The position numbers and the translations under genes are program-made. A stretch of DNA of 64,000 nt from Pectobacterium cacticida (GTDB lineage: Bacteria; Pseudomonadota; Gammaproteobacteria; Enterobacterales; Enterobacteriaceae). The DNA lies in contig NZ_CP133656.1 in the NCBI RefSeq assembly GCF_036885195.1, forward strand, positions 3,348,001 to 3,412,000, in the 5' to 3' direction. Below the pieces are notes generated by a model. The model made no database searches. It saw nothing but the letters and a program-made list of their open reading frames with translations, and was not told where the DNA came from. Each line of letters opens with the position of its first letter. Positions within the stretch are counted from its first letter, which is position 1. This document shows, piece by piece, positions 62,704-64,000 of this stretch.

Positions 62704-64000
62704 ATGAATCAGGATAAAAGCAGCGCGTTATCTGCCAGCGGAGAGGCCGCGAATGAAAGTTTTTCTACGGATAATAATATTTCAGGGGGATGTACAACCT
62801 GTGGCTGCGAGACTTTTGTTCAGTATGTCTACTCATCAGGGGAGCCTGTGGCAAATGCACCCTTTATTTTGACTGATAGTAGGGGTAATGAAATCGATGG
62901 GGAAACCGATGATAATGGTTTTTTTAAAATTCACGATATGGCTTGTGGTAATTACCAACTTGATATTCACGAAGGTTCGGATGATTTTAATCCCCAGGAT
63001 ACCGTAGAAAATAACCCCGTTCTGCAAAAAAATCCCACCTATGCTGTCTTGGCTGGAGAATATTTCACTCTGTATTTACTACTACATGAAAAAGGGATTA
63101 TTGAATACGATGCTGAAGACAGTGAGCGTTATGATGAAGTAAATGTTGATGATAGTACCTTTGGCGGACTATTATTTTCTAATGTCGAAGATAAGTATCA
63201 GCTGGCCTATGACCGTTTTCAAGAATTAAAAAAACAGATTAACGCAGGCGATCGTGAATTAAAGCAAGCAATTAATAAAATTCATCATAGCTTGTCGGCA
63301 GAAGTCGCCGATCAGACAACAGAAACTTCAGTTTTATTGCTTAGTCAAATTATTCTTGGTTTTTTCCCAGTTGTAGGTCAAGCACCCGATGTTTATTTTA
63401 TTAGTGAATGGTGTTGGGCTGCTTATAAAAAACCAGATAATCTGGAGGATAACTATTTCCTTGCTGAAGGTGCATTGAACATCATCGGCGTAATTCCTGG
63501 CCCCGGGCACGCGCTAAAAATTGCGGGTAAATCTGTTGTTCGTGCAATGAAAGTATTAGAAAAGAATGCGTTGGATAATCAGGCCATTCAACTTGCTGTT
63601 CGTGAAATTAGATATCTATCTAATGGTAATATTGTTCGATGGTTAAAGGATTTCGCGAGAAAAATAAATGAAGTGGCTAAAGAAGCCATCAACCTGCTCA
63701 ATAAAATCATTACGGCCATTGAAGGGATGATAAATAATGCCACAAGTTCAGCAAAAAGCTGGATTGTTGCATTTACAAAAAATAGTTTTTCTGCAATTTG
63801 TGGCGTCATTAAAAAACTCATTGATAAATTTAAAGAGATCATCAATAAAATCAAAGAGAAAGTAAATGAGTTTATTGGAAAAATAATTACCAGAAAATCT
63901 GGATCAACGGTAGGTAAAGGGGCAGCGACAAAACCGGAAATTAAGGTAGCCGATAAAACCCCATCAGACGTTGGTGGTACGCCCGGTCATTCATCGTCTC
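62704..64000 (+). CDS. Putative T6SS cargo effector, 3' end outside window
   Basis: The frame is open from ATG 62704 (AAGGA about ten bases upstream) through the right edge, giving at least 432 codons. Residues 30-35 form a CTTCGC cysteine cluster. Residues 37-93 look like a transthyretin/prealbumin-like beta domain (SSGEPVANAPFILTDSRG; TDDNGFFKIHDMACGNYQL), a known VgrG-docking module. A hydrophobic region at about 208-285 (LLLSQIILGFFPVVGQAPDV; ALNIIGVIPGPGHALKIAG) resembles pre-toxin segments of polymorphic toxins. Lys-rich amphipathic helices (310-395) and a flexible Gly/Ser/Thr linker follow. The toxin domain and immunity gene would lie beyond 64000. The gene is far richer in A+T than hcp-vgrG, a sign of recent acquisition. 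Confidence 0.75.
   Translation, partial: MNQDKSSALSASGEAANESFSTDNNISGGCTTCGCETFVQYVYSSGEPVANAPFILTDSRGNEIDGETDDNGFFKIHDMACGNYQLDIHEGSDDFNPQDTVENNPVLQKNPTYAVLAGEYFTLYLLLHEKGIIEYDAEDSERYDEVNVDDSTFGGLLFSNVEDKYQLAYDRFQELKKQINAGDRELKQAINKIHHSLSAEVADQTTETSVLLLSQIILGFFPVVGQAPDVYFISEWCWAAYKKPDNLEDNYFLAEGALNIIGVIPGPGHALKIAGKSVVRAMKVLEKNALDNQAIQLAVREIRYLSNGNIVRWLKDFARKINEVAKEAINLLNKIITAIEGMINNATSSAKSWIVAFTKNSFSAICGVIKKLIDKFKEIINKIKEKVNEFIGKIITRKSGSTVGKGAATKPEIKVADKTPSDVGGTPGHSSS

Noticed and set aside
1..64000. tRNA, rRNA or insertion sequences
   Set aside because: No cloverleaf, rRNA segment, transposase-like protein or terminal inverted repeats were seen in reading the window.

Overview
The window is a chromosomal segment of an enterobacterium. 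Almost every protein before position 53,200 can be matched by eye to an Escherichia coli K-12 protein at high identity and near-equal length. The gene order and the Hcp/VgrG island suggest the Pectobacteriaceae (Pectobacterium or Brenneria type); the genus is an inference. No tRNA, rRNA, CRISPR array, insertion sequence or phage gene was seen.

Layout: (1) 1-6,400 holds rob (cut by the left edge), gpmB, yjjX, trpR with its own trp operator, slt and ettA. (2) 6,430-10,450 is a small accessory stretch: a chemoreceptor, a LysR regulator and a divergent MDR oxidoreductase. (3) 10,500-22,420 is serA, rpiA, argP, yggE, argO, mscS and the central-carbon cluster tktA, epd, pgk, fbaA. (4) 22,800-32,800 is loiP, an orphan LuxR-type regulator in the place where E. 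coli has speB, speA preceded by a small overlapping ORF, metK, sprT, endA, rsmE, gshB, yqgE and ruvX. (5) 32,900-35,480 is the divergent pair fbp and mpl. (6) 35,570-50,470 is purA, yjeT, hflC, hflK, hflX, hfq, miaA, mutL, amiB, tsaE, a frameshifted nnr, an unrecognised gene and divergent queG. (7) 50,950-53,280 is ahpCF behind an OxyR-type site.

The most interesting part is 53,700-64,000, an orphan type VI secretion (T6SS) island. It opens with a textbook sigma-54 promoter preceded by two copies of an 18-bp dyad that look like activator sites. These drive hcp, then vgrG and a PAAR-lipase effector. The effector overlaps by 4 bp the first of three tandem ankyrin-repeat lipoprotein genes, which are very likely immunity proteins. 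The lipoprotein genes lie in a 906-bp tandem repeat, and each spacer ends in a short sequence resembling the 3' end of the effector gene. Two overlapping DUF4123 adaptor genes follow, and then an AT-rich, probably horizontally acquired second effector that runs off the right edge with its toxic tip unseen. Together these form a VgrG-centred delivery cassette: tube (Hcp), spike (VgrG), PAAR-tipped lipase with an immunity array, loading chaperones and a second cargo. No other T6SS sheath or baseplate gene is in the window, so the cassette must use an apparatus encoded elsewhere.

The ordinary blocks correspond to separate regions of the E. coli map (about 99.7, 66, 96, 95 and 14 min), so the window is also a record of rearrangement joints.
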